The notes under the pieces are model-generated. The model was not told where the DNA came from. It did no database searches and worked only from the letters and a program-made list of their open reading frames with translations. From contig CAMPKG010000016.1 in the NCBI GenBank assembly GCA_946887085.1, positions 1 to 18,293 of the forward strand: a stretch of DNA of 18,293 bases, written 5' to 3'. Below are positions 1-6,928 of the stretch, in pieces. The translations under genes were made by a program, and so were the position numbers. Within the stretch, counting starts at the first letter, position 1. Every line of letters starts with the position of its first letter. This stretch comes from an uncultured Sphingobacteriales bacterium (GTDB lineage: Bacteria > Bacteroidota > Bacteroidia > Chitinophagales > Chitinophagaceae).

Positions 1-2
1 CG

Positions 3-89
3 ATAGGTTTTGGTGCACTGCATGTACTTTACGGCATAATTATGTGGAATAAATACGACAAACATATATCGCGCGAGGAGCTTAGTTGA
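3..89 (+). CDS. 3' end of an unidentified, probably membrane protein (partial)
   Basis: An open frame enters from the left edge and runs 28 codons to a TGA at 87-89. The readable tail is a hydrophobic stretch (GALHVLYGIIMW) followed by a short charged end (NKYDKHISREELS), which looks like a last transmembrane helix with a cytoplasmic tail. The stop codon overlaps the ATG of the next gene by one base (TGATG), so the two are very likely translated from one message. Too little is present to assign a family. The frame is supported only by the overlap and the hydrophobic composition. Confidence 0.6.
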   Translation: MGFGALHVLYGIIMWNKYDKHISREELS

Positions 90-388
90 TGAAGAACCCG
101 ATAGAACATCTGAATAAAGTCTTTGACAGCCGTATCAGGATCGGCATCATGAGCGCGCTTATGGTGAACGACAGCCTGAACTTCAACGACCTGAAAGGAG
201 TTATTGATGTAACGGATGGCAACCTTGCCACGCACCTGAAAACGCTGGAAGAAAACCAGTACATCAAAGTGCAGAAAGGTTTTATCGGGCGGAAAACCAA
301 CACTACTTATTCAATAACCAAAGCGGGGGAAAAAGCGTTCAGGACACACCTGGATGCATTAGAAAAGATCATCAAAGGATTGAACTGA
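89..388 (+). CDS. Small winged-helix DNA-binding transcriptional regulator
   Basis: A 99-residue single-domain protein that should bind DNA as a dimer. Residues about 5-85 form a winged helix: an N-terminal helix (HLNKVFDSRIRIGIMSAL), a helix-turn-helix (FNDLKGVIDVTDGNLATHLK), then a beta wing (YIKVQKGFIGRKTNTTYSIT) and a C-terminal helix suited to dimerisation. This matches the winged-helix family of MarR/ArsR-like small regulators (HTH_34 type). It has no cysteine cluster, so metal sensing as in classical ArsR proteins is not indicated. I chose the ATG at 89 rather than the TTG at 86 because it overlaps the upstream stop in the usual coupled way; a GAGGAG lies about 8 bases before it, unusual for Bacteroidota. 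The gene precedes creD, so it may control the creD block, but that is inference. Confidence 0.85.
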   Translation: MKNPIEHLNKVFDSRIRIGIMSALMVNDSLNFNDLKGVIDVTDGNLATHLKTLEENQYIKVQKGFIGRKTNTTYSITKAGEKAFRTHLDALEKIIKGLN

Positions 389-412
389 TATTTTTTTGCT
401 CTATTAACTTTG
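380..412 (+). promoter_or_regulatory. Candidate Bacteroidota-type promoter for creD
   Basis: TTG at 380-382 and TAACTTTG at 405-412 (TAnnTTTG) are separated by 22 bases, within the range known for the Bacteroidota housekeeping sigma factor. Transcription would begin near 419, giving a leader of about 30 bases before the creD ATG at 451. The -33 element lies inside the end of the regulator gene, so creD can be expressed both with and apart from it. Confidence 0.55.
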
Positions 413-450
413 AAAAACAAAGTACTTTCTAAACATAAAACACAATAAAT

Positions 451-1785
451 ATGGAATCGTATCCAACAAAAATTTTAGACAGCTTCTGGGAAAGGAACCG
501 CATGCTCTTCAAAGGACTGCTGATCGGCTTTTTTATTCTTGTCATGCTGATACCTGTAGCATTGCTATCAGGCCTGGTCAGCGAAAGGGAACAGCGCCAA
601 AACGAAGTGATCGCTGAAGTAAGCAGCAAATGGGCCACGCAACAAACCGTCACCGGTCCCGTTGTGGTTGTACCCTATATTCAAAAAATAGACAGCAGCG
701 GAAAAATGACGAGGAGGAATGCCTACCTCCTGCCCGAACAACTCAACATCGATGGTAAGCTGATACCGGAGCAACGCCACCGCAGCCTGTACGATGTAAC
801 GCTCTATCGTTCTTCAACACAGCTCACGGGAATATTCGATCCGGCGATGTTCGGAAAACTCGATATTCCCGCCGAGAACATCTTATGGCAGGACTGCTAC
901 GTGATGATAGGACTGAACGATGCGCGCGGCCTGGAAGAAGATGTGGTGATGAAATGGAACGGCACTCCCCTTGCCCTCGATGCAGGTCTGCCGGAAAACA
1001 ATGTGATCAAAACAGGGGTGAGCGTTGCCGCCGATCTTGACCTCACAAAGAAAACAGCGTTTTCCGTAGACCTGAAGCTGAAAGGTTCGTCGCACCTGTA
1101 TTTTGTGCCTACGGGAAAAACCACCCGTGCAAAGCTGAGCTCACCATGGAAGGATCCCGCATTTGACGGGCACTACCTGCCTTCAACTACCGCCATCAGC
1201 AAAAAGGATGGGTTTGATGCACAATGGAACATACTGCAGGTATCACGAAACTACCCGCAGGCCTGGCGCGATGCAAGCACCTACGATGTAGAAGCATCTG
1301 CCTTCGGCGTGAAACTCGTGCAGCCAACAGATAATTATGCAAAGACCCAACGCTCGGTAAAATACGCGATACTCATCATCGCGCTTACGTTCACTATTTT
1401 CTTCTTCCTCGAGGTGTTGCAGAAAAAGCAGGTACATCCTTTACAATATGTACTCGTAGGTATTGCACTCTGTGTATTCTATACGCTGCTGCTGTCGATA
1501 TCAGAATACACCGGTTTTAATCTTGCCTATATCATTTCCGCCGTAGCAACTGTTTTACTCATCAGCCTGTACACACTGGGTATATTCCGGCAGGTGAAAA
1601 TAGCAGCAGGTTTTGCCGCGGCGCTGGGCGGCCTGTACACCTACCTGTTTGTGTTGATACAGCTACAGGATTATGCATTATTATTCGGCAGTATCGGCTT
1701 GTTCGTCATCATCGCCATCATCATGTTCTATTCGCGGAAGATCAACTGGTATGGAACTTCTTCAACATCATACGTGTCACAATAA
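451..1785 (+). CDS. creD: CreD family inner-membrane protein
   Basis: A 444-residue inner-membrane protein of the CreD family (E. coli CreD is about 450 residues). It has one transmembrane helix near residues 20-42 (FKGLLIGFFILVMLIPVALL), a large periplasmic domain of about 250 residues containing the family signature around SEREQRQNEVIAEVSSKWA and TGPVVVVPY, then a block of about six closely spaced helices from residue 305 to the end. In enterobacteria creD belongs to the CreBC regulon and affects envelope integrity and beta-lactam response; its molecular activity is unknown. No creB or creC homologue is visible here; instead a small winged-helix gene precedes it, an arrangement I believe recurs in Bacteroidota. 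A promoter lies at 380-412 and the next gene follows after 27 bases, so co-transcription is likely. Confidence 0.93.
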   Translation: MESYPTKILDSFWERNRMLFKGLLIGFFILVMLIPVALLSGLVSEREQRQNEVIAEVSSKWATQQTVTGPVVVVPYIQKIDSSGKMTRRNAYLLPEQLNIDGKLIPEQRHRSLYDVTLYRSSTQLTGIFDPAMFGKLDIPAENILWQDCYVMIGLNDARGLEEDVVMKWNGTPLALDAGLPENNVIKTGVSVAADLDLTKKTAFSVDLKLKGSSHLYFVPTGKTTRAKLSSPWKDPAFDGHYLPSTTAISKKDGFDAQWNILQVSRNYPQAWRDASTYDVEASAFGVKLVQPTDNYAKTQRSVKYAILIIALTFTIFFFLEVLQKKQVHPLQYVLVGIALCVFYTLLLSISEYTGFNLAYIISAVATVLLISLYTLGIFRQVKIAAGFAAALGGLYTYLFVLIQLQDYALLFGSIGLFVIIAIIMFYSRKINWYGTSSTSYVSQ

Positions 1786-1812
1786 AACCTGCAAACCCTT
1801 CAATTTTAAATC

Positions 1813-2442
1813 ATGAGTTTCACCGAAAAATACAAATGGCTGCTCCCCTCGCTCTGTTTCAGCGGAATGCTGATAGTATGCAGGGTATTGTACACCGGCC
1901 ATCTTACTTTCCTCTTCCTTCTTTGGAACCTGTTTCTTGCAGCATTGCCCCTTTACTTTGCCCACCGTGTGCATTTGGCAAACAGCAGCCGTAAAGGCTG
2001 GCTGTTTGCCGCACTCTGGCTGTTGTTCTTCCCTAATGCCATGTACATCACTACCGATCTGTTCCATCTTTACCAGCGTGAATACATACCGCTTTGGTAC
2101 GATCTGTTGTTGATACTATCCGCCGCATTGAATGGTGTGGTGTTGGGGTTTATTTCATTGCAAAAAATGGAGCAATGGCTGGTGGGTTTTATCGACAAAA
2201 GATATCTCTCTTTCATTGTCTTCCTTGTCTTTGTAATGTGTGGCTACGGCATTTACCTCGGTCGTTACGAACGATGGAATAGCTGGGACATCGTTACCAA
2301 CCCCTTTGGCCTCGCAGGGGATATCATTCATCATGTTATTCATCCATTCAGGAACAAGGATATCTGGATATTAAGTGCGGCTTTCGGAACATGGATGTTT
2401 CTTATTTATCAGCAATTAGTGCGACTAAAAAAAAGTAGGTAG
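1813..2442 (+). CDS. DUF1361 domain membrane protein
   Basis: A 209-residue polytopic membrane protein with about six hydrophobic helices. It carries the hallmark motifs of DUF1361: LFFPNAMYITTDLFHL near residues 73-88, PLWYDLLLI near 95-103, and GRYERWNSWDIV near 151-162. The conserved polar residues (N, D, H, W, D) inside or next to helices suggest a binding or catalytic role, but the family has no established function. The gene starts 27 bases after creD and probably shares its transcript, which suggests an envelope-associated role by association only. Confidence 0.88.
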   Translation: MSFTEKYKWLLPSLCFSGMLIVCRVLYTGHLTFLFLLWNLFLAALPLYFAHRVHLANSSRKGWLFAALWLLFFPNAMYITTDLFHLYQREYIPLWYDLLLILSAALNGVVLGFISLQKMEQWLVGFIDKRYLSFIVFLVFVMCGYGIYLGRYERWNSWDIVTNPFGLAGDIIHHVIHPFRNKDIWILSAAFGTWMFLIYQQLVRLKKSR

Positions 2443-2458
2443 TAGTATTAAACAGATC

Positions 2459-3019
2459 ATGATCGAGCTCATCCTGGTATTTTTTCTGGTATTTGTCGCT
2501 TTGCCTGTTGGCGTTGCATTTGTCCTTTATTGGATACCTAAAAAACTAGGATATCCGAAGGTAGGAAAAATATTAGCAGGCTTGTTTGCACTTTGCATTG
2601 CAGCCCTGTTATTTACGGCAGTTTTTGAAGATGAACTTTTCACAAAGGCTGATGCAAAAAAGCTTTTGGCAAAACAAGGAATTATCCTCAATGATAAATT
2701 CACCCTGGAACACAATGAATCGCAATGGGACTGGCAAGACTTCTACCAAAAATTCACACTCAAAATTTCGGATAGCGACAGGCAAAGGCTGATCAATGAC
2801 ATAAGACGCTCCAAAAATTTCAGAGGATGCGACAATTCAGAGGCTACGCGTTATATGGGTTCAGACTACGGATACGACATACCGGCCAAAACATTAAAAT
2901 ACGAAACTGATGACAGCTATGTCACGGAAACATTCCCTTCAAATCACGCGTCGACATTTGGGCGCATATCAGTAAGTAAGGAAGACAACACGCTGACCTA
3001 TGAGTATACGATAGAATAG
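2459..3019 (+). CDS. Small membrane protein of unknown function
   Basis: A 186-residue protein I do not recognise. The N terminus holds two hydrophobic helices (about residues 2-25, IELILVFFLVFVALPVGVAF, and 36-56, KILAGLFALCIAALLFTAVF), followed by a soluble domain of about 130 residues rich in charged and aromatic residues, with a single cysteine in the RGCDNSEA segment. Part of the soluble domain (ESQWDWQDFYQKFTLKISDS) reads as alternating strands and helices. It follows the DUF1361 gene by 16 bases and ends about 60 bases before a convergent gene, so it is likely the last gene of the creD block. The hydrophobic start, open length and operon position support that it is real; no function is assigned. 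Confidence 0.75.
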   Translation: MIELILVFFLVFVALPVGVAFVLYWIPKKLGYPKVGKILAGLFALCIAALLFTAVFEDELFTKADAKKLLAKQGIILNDKFTLEHNESQWDWQDFYQKFTLKISDSDRQRLINDIRRSKNFRGCDNSEATRYMGSDYGYDIPAKTLKYETDDSYVTETFPSNHASTFGRISVSKEDNTLTYEYTIE

Positions 3020-3077
3020 CTGACGTATCATCTAAGCGGCAGATCAACTGGGTTATGAAAGCGGGATGAATAAAGTT

Positions 3078-3650
3078 CTATCTGTGAACAACCTGAACTT
3101 GTGGTTTATAAAACAAACCAAAATTCAGCAGTCCTTTATTGCCGATACCCAACTCTGTGAACAAACCGAAAGACCGCCCCACCTGCACTCCTATCGGACT
3201 GTAGTGAAAAAAGATATCTTTTTGCCACCCACGGAATTCACCCCTTTGGGAATGGCTTTTTGGATATTCACCCACATGATATATCCATGTTACGCCCGTT
3301 GCTCCCGACATATAGGTGCGTATGAGCCCCTCCGTATTATAATACCATGCAAAATCAGGGGCAAAGCCTGTGGCCCTGATCTTTTCAGGAGTATAGGGAT
3401 AGCTTCGTTCCATCCTGTAGTGATTAACTGTTATGCCAAGCAAAAACCTGTACGAAAGAGCATATCGCGTAGTAAGGAAATAACTGCCTTTATGGGTCAG
3501 GTTCGGTAATGCATTTCCCTGTTCGCGTATTTCGTTGGTCACTACATCATAAGAATACATACCATAGCCTGCCTGAAACTCAAATCGTCGTTGGGCTGCG
3601 ACATTAAGGCAGAGGAGAACGATAACAACAGATACGATTACTAGTTTCAA
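3078..3650 (-). CDS. Predicted outer-membrane beta-barrel protein
   Basis: A 190-residue protein read from a TTG start at 3650; no in-frame ATG is available upstream and the TTG is followed at once by a good signal peptide (KLVIVSVVIVLLCLNVAAQ), which supports it. The mature part is made of alternating hydrophobic/polar strands rich in Tyr, Phe and Gly (FEFQAGYGMYSY, FLTTRYALSYRFLLGITVNH, FGLFTELGIGNKGLLNFGLF), typical of a small outer-membrane beta-barrel of about eight strands. The final strand ends close to the C terminus as in such barrels. It is convergent with the creD block and stands alone. The exact family and any ligand cannot be told from the sequence. Confidence 0.75.
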   Translation of the reverse strand: MKLVIVSVVIVLLCLNVAAQRRFEFQAGYGMYSYDVVTNEIREQGNALPNLTHKGSYFLTTRYALSYRFLLGITVNHYRMERSYPYTPEKIRATGFAPDFAWYYNTEGLIRTYMSGATGVTWIYHVGEYPKSHSQRGEFRGWQKDIFFHYSPIGVQVGRSFGLFTELGIGNKGLLNFGLFYKPQVQVVHR

Positions 3651-3663
3651 GTGATGACTTTCT

Positions 3664-3681
3664 ATAACTTACTCAAGTTAT
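3664..3681. promoter_or_regulatory. Short perfect inverted repeat upstream of the barrel gene
   Basis: ATAACTT, a 4-base spacer ACTC, then AAGTTAT: a perfect 7-base dyad lying 14 bases upstream of the TTG start at 3650. It could be an operator half-site pair or a hairpin in the leader of the barrel gene. No consensus promoter was found beside it, so its role is open. Confidence 0.35.
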
Positions 3682-3703
3682 GTGCCAATCTACTTTGAAT
3701 CAA

Positions 3704-3727
3704 GTTTCAGGTCTTTCGACCTGATAC
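3704..3727 (-). repeat. Hairpin A with GAAA loop, at the end of a gene remnant
   Basis: Read on the minus strand: GTATCAGGTC, loop GAAA, GACCTGAAAC; ten positions of which nine pair. It begins two bases after the TAA (3730-3732) of remnant A. The loop is a GNRA-type tetraloop. No T-tract follows, so it is not a standard intrinsic terminator. The same hairpin recurs at 3908-3931. Confidence 0.7.
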
Positions 3728-3729
3728 TT

Positions 3730-3903
3730 TTACTGCCGTTTGTACTGCACTATATTATTGATCGAAAAGAAATTTCCTCCCGTGAAATCAACATAACCCG
3801 TGGAGTAACCATTGGAAGGCATGTGGAGGTCCTGCAATTTGCAGTTCACATAATCAACCTCTTTCCAGATGACCTGTCCCGGCGCATAACCTGCGGCATT
3901 CAA
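3730..3903 (-). pseudogene. Remnant A: C-terminal end of a decayed gene
   Basis: On the minus strand an open frame of 57 codons ends at TAA 3730-3732. It reads NAAGYAPGQVIWKEVDYVNC, then KLQDLHMPSNGYSTGY and VDFTGGNFFSINNIVQYKRQ. A second, more damaged copy of the last part lies at 3936-4067. Comparing the copies over the final 20 codons, nine codons differ and eight of these keep the amino acid, so this was a real protein end that diverged under selection. No plausible full-length start exists: the frame runs upstream only into the hairpin of copy B. I do not recognise the family. A short intact peptide gene is possible but less likely. Confidence 0.6.
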
Positions 3904-3907
3904 CGTG

Positions 3908-3931
3908 GTGTCAGGTCTTACGACCTGACAC
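3908..3931 (-). repeat. Hairpin B with GTAA loop, at the end of a gene remnant
   Basis: Read on the minus strand: GTGTCAGGTC, loop GTAA, GACCTGACAC; a perfect 10-base stem. It starts one base after a double stop (TAATAA, 3933-3938) that closes remnant B. Compared with hairpin A the stem core TCAGGTC/GACCTGA is identical while the loop changes GAAA to GTAA, both GNRA-type. No T-tract follows. Confidence 0.75.
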
Positions 3932-3935
3932 TTTA

Positions 3936-4067
3936 TTACTGCCTTTTATACTGCCCAATATTGTTAATGGAAAAGAAATTCCCTCCTGTGAAATCAACCT
4001 AGCCTGTTAGTAACCATGGGAAGCATCTGCGGGGCGTGCAATTTGCATTTTACAGGCGTAGAACCTC
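3936..4067 (-). pseudogene. Remnant B: second, frameshifted copy of the same gene end
   Basis: The minus strand encodes VDFTGGNFFSINNIGQYKRQ followed by two stops, matching the end of remnant A in 19 of 20 residues. Further upstream the nucleotide match to A continues (for example the shared GCAAATTGCA and ATGGTTACT segments) but with small insertions/deletions and in-frame stops, so the reading frame is broken. Similarity fades around 4067. The two copies are offset by about 206 bases, giving a degenerate tandem arrangement. Confidence 0.6.
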
Positions 4068-4177
4068 GTCCTAAAACCGGTAAACGCAATTATCAGTGTA
4101 ATCAACCCACTAAAGCCGCATTCGGATAATCTTATTTTTTTTGTTTATATTTAACTGGCCGTTAATTACACTCCCCT

Positions 4178-5800
4178 ATGAAAAAACTACTCATCACACT
4201 TGGTATGCTGTCTGCCACGCAATCTTTTGCGCAGTTGCCAATAGTCTTTCAAAGTTTTGATCTGTATCCCGGTACGGGCAGCTCAAACCCGGGATCGTAT
4301 GCAGAATGCAATGGAAAAATGTTCTTCGTAGCAACAACGCCGGGAGAAGGAGGAGAATTATGGGTTTCTGATGGAACTATAGCAGGCACGCAATTGGTCA
4401 AGGACATTTATCCCGGCGCAACCGGATCTCAACCCAATGAATTCCTCGCGTTCAACGGCAAACTTTATTTTGCCGCTAATGACGGCACAACTGGCGAAGA
4501 ACTGTGGGTGAGCGACGGCACAGGTGCAGGCACCACTCTCTTGAAAGATATCTACCCAGGTGCAACCAGCTCAATGCCCTTATTAGCGCATTTCAACAAC
4601 AGCATTATTATGTCTGCTGACGACGGCGCCTCAGGCACAGAATTGTGGATCTCTGATGGAACGCCCGCAGGTACGCAGCTGCTAAAAGACATTGACCCTG
4701 GAGCAGCCCCCAGTGTTCCGTCAGATTTTACGGTCCTTAACAGCACTACGCTGTTATTTGCTGCAACGACAAACACCTTCGGGCACGAACTATGGAAAAC
4801 TGATGGCACCAGTTCAGGAACAGTAATGGTGAAAGATATTTTTCCGGGAAATAGCGGCTCTGACCCCTACCAAATAACGACAGCTGGAAGTTTTGCGATA
4901 TTCATGGCTAGTGACGGCGCCAATGGAACCGAACCATGGATAACTGACGGCACTACGGCAGGCACCCATTTACTCAAAGATATCAATCCGGGCCCAGCCC
5001 CCTCAAACGCTCAGTTCTTTACAGTAGTAAACGGCAACATTTATTTCGGTGCATCAGATGGCACAAATGGCTTTGAGCTCTGGATGTCGGACGGTACCAC
5101 TGCAGGAACGAATATGCTCAAAGACATTAACCCGACAGGCGGTTCATCACCAACCAGGTTTACAAAGTTCAAGGACAAAATATACTTCCAGGCGAGTGAC
5201 GGTGCATCCGGTCTTGAGCCCTGGTATACCGACGGCACTGCCGCGGGAACCCAAATGCTGACAGATCTGCAGCCAGGTACTGCTCCCAGCTATTCTATAA
5301 GTTTTACTGAATATAAAGATCACCTGTATTTTGTTGGGCAAAGCACTGCCGGCGACGTGCAACTGTTCCGCACAGATGGTACGGGCACAAATACAGTTCA
5401 AATAGCGCCTCCCGGACCATCCTTTCTTAATCCCCTTTCGCCGCATTCAGGCCTTTTCGTTTACGATGATGCCTTATACCTTGGTGCAGACTACGGCGTC
5501 ATCGGCCGCGAGCTTTGGCAATTGACGGATACTACACCAACCAACAGCATCGTCGATATTCAGCCAATAGATGTTGAAGTGTTCCCCAATCCGAGCAGAG
5601 GAGCTTTTACTGTGAAATTGAAAAACGGCATAACCAACGGATCCATCACAGTGTTTGATGTTTTAGGTAAACTGATGCATGAACAGGCTGTGGAAGGAAA
5701 CTCAGCGAATATTGTCCTGCGTTCACCTGCAAAGGGCATTTACCTTGTGAAACTGGAAAGCGGAGATGCTGTAATTACGAAACGGATAACTGTCGAATAA
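4178..5800 (+). CDS. Secreted ELWxxDGT-repeat protein with T9SS sorting domain
   Basis: A 540-residue exported protein. Residues 1-18 are a signal peptide (MKKLLITLGMLSATQSFA, cut before Q). Residues about 30-460 hold eight or nine repeats of about 46 residues built on ELWVSDGT-x-AGT-x-L-x-KDI-x-PG, matching the known ELWxxDGT repeat; early copies are close to consensus and the last two (LFRTDGTGTNT and ELWQLTDTTPTN) are degenerate. Such repeats probably fold as a beta-propeller-like structure. Residues about 466-540 are a type A T9SS sorting domain (VEVFPNPSRGAFTV, ITVFDVLGKLM, KGIYLVKL near the end, ITKRITVE at the terminus), so the protein is sent through the outer membrane by the PorSS/T9SS machinery and anchored or released. 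Its ligand is unknown. Its stop is one base from the stop of recF on the other strand. Confidence 0.92.
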   Translation: MKKLLITLGMLSATQSFAQLPIVFQSFDLYPGTGSSNPGSYAECNGKMFFVATTPGEGGELWVSDGTIAGTQLVKDIYPGATGSQPNEFLAFNGKLYFAANDGTTGEELWVSDGTGAGTTLLKDIYPGATSSMPLLAHFNNSIIMSADDGASGTELWISDGTPAGTQLLKDIDPGAAPSVPSDFTVLNSTTLLFAATTNTFGHELWKTDGTSSGTVMVKDIFPGNSGSDPYQITTAGSFAIFMASDGANGTEPWITDGTTAGTHLLKDINPGPAPSNAQFFTVVNGNIYFGASDGTNGFELWMSDGTTAGTNMLKDINPTGGSSPTRFTKFKDKIYFQASDGASGLEPWYTDGTAAGTQMLTDLQPGTAPSYSISFTEYKDHLYFVGQSTAGDVQLFRTDGTGTNTVQIAPPGPSFLNPLSPHSGLFVYDDALYLGADYGVIGRELWQLTDTTPTNSIVDIQPIDVEVFPNPSRGAFTVKLKNGITNGSITVFDVLGKLMHEQAVEGNSANIVLRSPAKGIYLVKLESGDAVITKRITVE

Positions 5801-5801
5801 G

Positions 5802-6878
5802 CTAGAGCTCAATAAAAGCTAACTCGGTCTCGTTCCCGAAAGCGTCTCTCACACGGCCGGCATGGGTATCGGTCAATATTACCTGCCCGAATTGCGAGCC
5901 GCGGATAATTTGAAGCAAGGCCTCCATACGTTGTTGGTCGAGCTTTTCGAAGATATCGTCGAGTAAGAGTATTGGCAGGTGCCCCTGCTCCTCGCCCAGG
6001 TATGCGTACTGCGCAAGTTTGAGTGCGAACAAGAAACTCTTCTTCTGCCCCTGCGAACCAAATTGCTTGATCGCGGTATCGTCAAGGATAAAGTCCCAAT
6101 CGTCTTTATGGATGCCCCGGAGCGTGCGTTGCATACGCAGGTCTTGCTCCAGCCCCGAGTCGAACCATTGGGCTAATGTCTTTTGCAGCAGGTCGCTTTC
6201 GTAAACGATATTTACCTGCTCTTTCCCGCCTGAAAGCTGCTCGTAGAAAAATTGTAACAAGGGCAAAAAGCGCACAAGAAATGCTTTACGGGCATTGTGA
6301 ATGTACTGGCCATCCGCAGCCATTTTCGAATCATAGAACTCCAGCTCTGTACGGTTTGGGCTGGGGTTGGTAGCCTGCATTTTCAACCAGGCATTCCGCT
6401 GCTGCAATACCCGTTGGTACTGCATAATGCACTCCAGGTATTCGCGGTCGGTCTGGCTGAGGACGCTGTCTGCCCATTTACGGCGCAGTTCACTGCCGTC
6501 ATTGATCAGCTCCATATCATCGGGGGCGATCATCACAGCAGCATATTTCCCTATATGTTCTGTCAGTTTTTCATACTCCACACCATTGGCGCAGATCTCT
6601 TTTTTCCCCTGCTTCCATTTGCAGCTGATAGTTTCAGAATTTTCGCCATGCGACAGGACCCCTTCCACCCTGAAGCCGTCAAGGCCTTTCTGCACGCTGT
6701 TTTGCTGCCAGGCGCTGAAATAGCTCTTGGTATAACAGAGATAATAGACCGCGTCGAGGAGATTGGTCTTTCCGCTGCCGTTAGGGCCTGTGATGCAGGT
6801 AATGGGGGCATTGAATTCAAAAGAAGCAGATGAATAGTTGCGGAATTGCAGCAGCGTTATCTTCTTTATAGTATTCAA
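5802..6878 (-). CDS. recF: DNA replication and repair protein RecF
   Basis: A 358-residue SMC-like ATPase that binds gapped DNA and helps load RecA through RecOR. Visible parts: Walker A GPNGSGKT (31-38), the preceding KKITLLQFRNYSSASFEF strand, ABC signature SQGQKKSF (about 275-282), Walker B LPILLLDDIFEKLD (about 301-314), and the switch histidine in ILTDTHAGRV (H339). Length fits the family (about 350-375). It is divergent from pdhA with 50 bases between starts and convergent with the preceding gene with one base between stops. In many bacteria recF sits with dnaA-dnaN-gyrB; here it does not, as is usual in Bacteroidota. Confidence 0.96.
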   Translation of the reverse strand: MNTIKKITLLQFRNYSSASFEFNAPITCITGPNGSGKTNLLDAVYYLCYTKSYFSAWQQNSVQKGLDGFRVEGVLSHGENSETISCKWKQGKKEICANGVEYEKLTEHIGKYAAVMIAPDDMELINDGSELRRKWADSVLSQTDREYLECIMQYQRVLQQRNAWLKMQATNPSPNRTELEFYDSKMAADGQYIHNARKAFLVRFLPLLQFFYEQLSGGKEQVNIVYESDLLQKTLAQWFDSGLEQDLRMQRTLRGIHKDDWDFILDDTAIKQFGSQGQKKSFLFALKLAQYAYLGEEQGHLPILLLDDIFEKLDQQRMEALLQIIRGSQFGQVILTDTHAGRVRDAFGNETELAFIEL

Positions 6879-6912
6879 GCGGAAAAGGAACGAAAGTTTT
6901 TATATTTTCGCA

Positions 6913-6920
6913 CAAATTTA
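6913..6920 (-). promoter_or_regulatory. recF: Candidate -7 box for recF
   Basis: On the minus strand TAAATTTG fits TAnnTTTG exactly and lies 34 bases before the recF ATG. No convincing TTTG is found 18-22 bases further upstream, so the assignment rests on the -7 element alone. The same 50-base gap must also hold the start region of pdhA; on the plus strand only an imperfect box (TATTTTCG, 6903-6910) is seen. Confidence 0.35.
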
Positions 6921-6928
6921 AACAAACC

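Larger units (their letters stand above)
3651..4177. other. 527-base stretch without an intact gene
   Basis: This stretch holds an 18-base inverted repeat next to the barrel gene, two decayed minus-strand gene ends, and two conserved hairpins; these are entered separately. Between 4068 and 4177 I see only AT-rich leader sequence; TATATTTA at 4146-4153 is a one-mismatch -10-like box (with TTCG 21 bases upstream) that may serve the gene starting at 4178. Confidence 0.6.

Noticed and set aside
3066..3509. Plus-strand open frame of 147 codons
   Set aside because: Antisense shadow of the barrel gene, which has a signal peptide and strand pattern on the minus strand.
3682..4002. Plus-strand open frame of 106 codons
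   Set aside because: It runs antisense through the two gene remnants and their hairpins; the silent-change pattern supports coding on the minus strand only, and the peptide has no family features.
6297..6833. Plus-strand open frame of 178 codons opposite recF
   Set aside because: It lies wholly within recF on the other strand, whose Walker and signature motifs are unambiguous.
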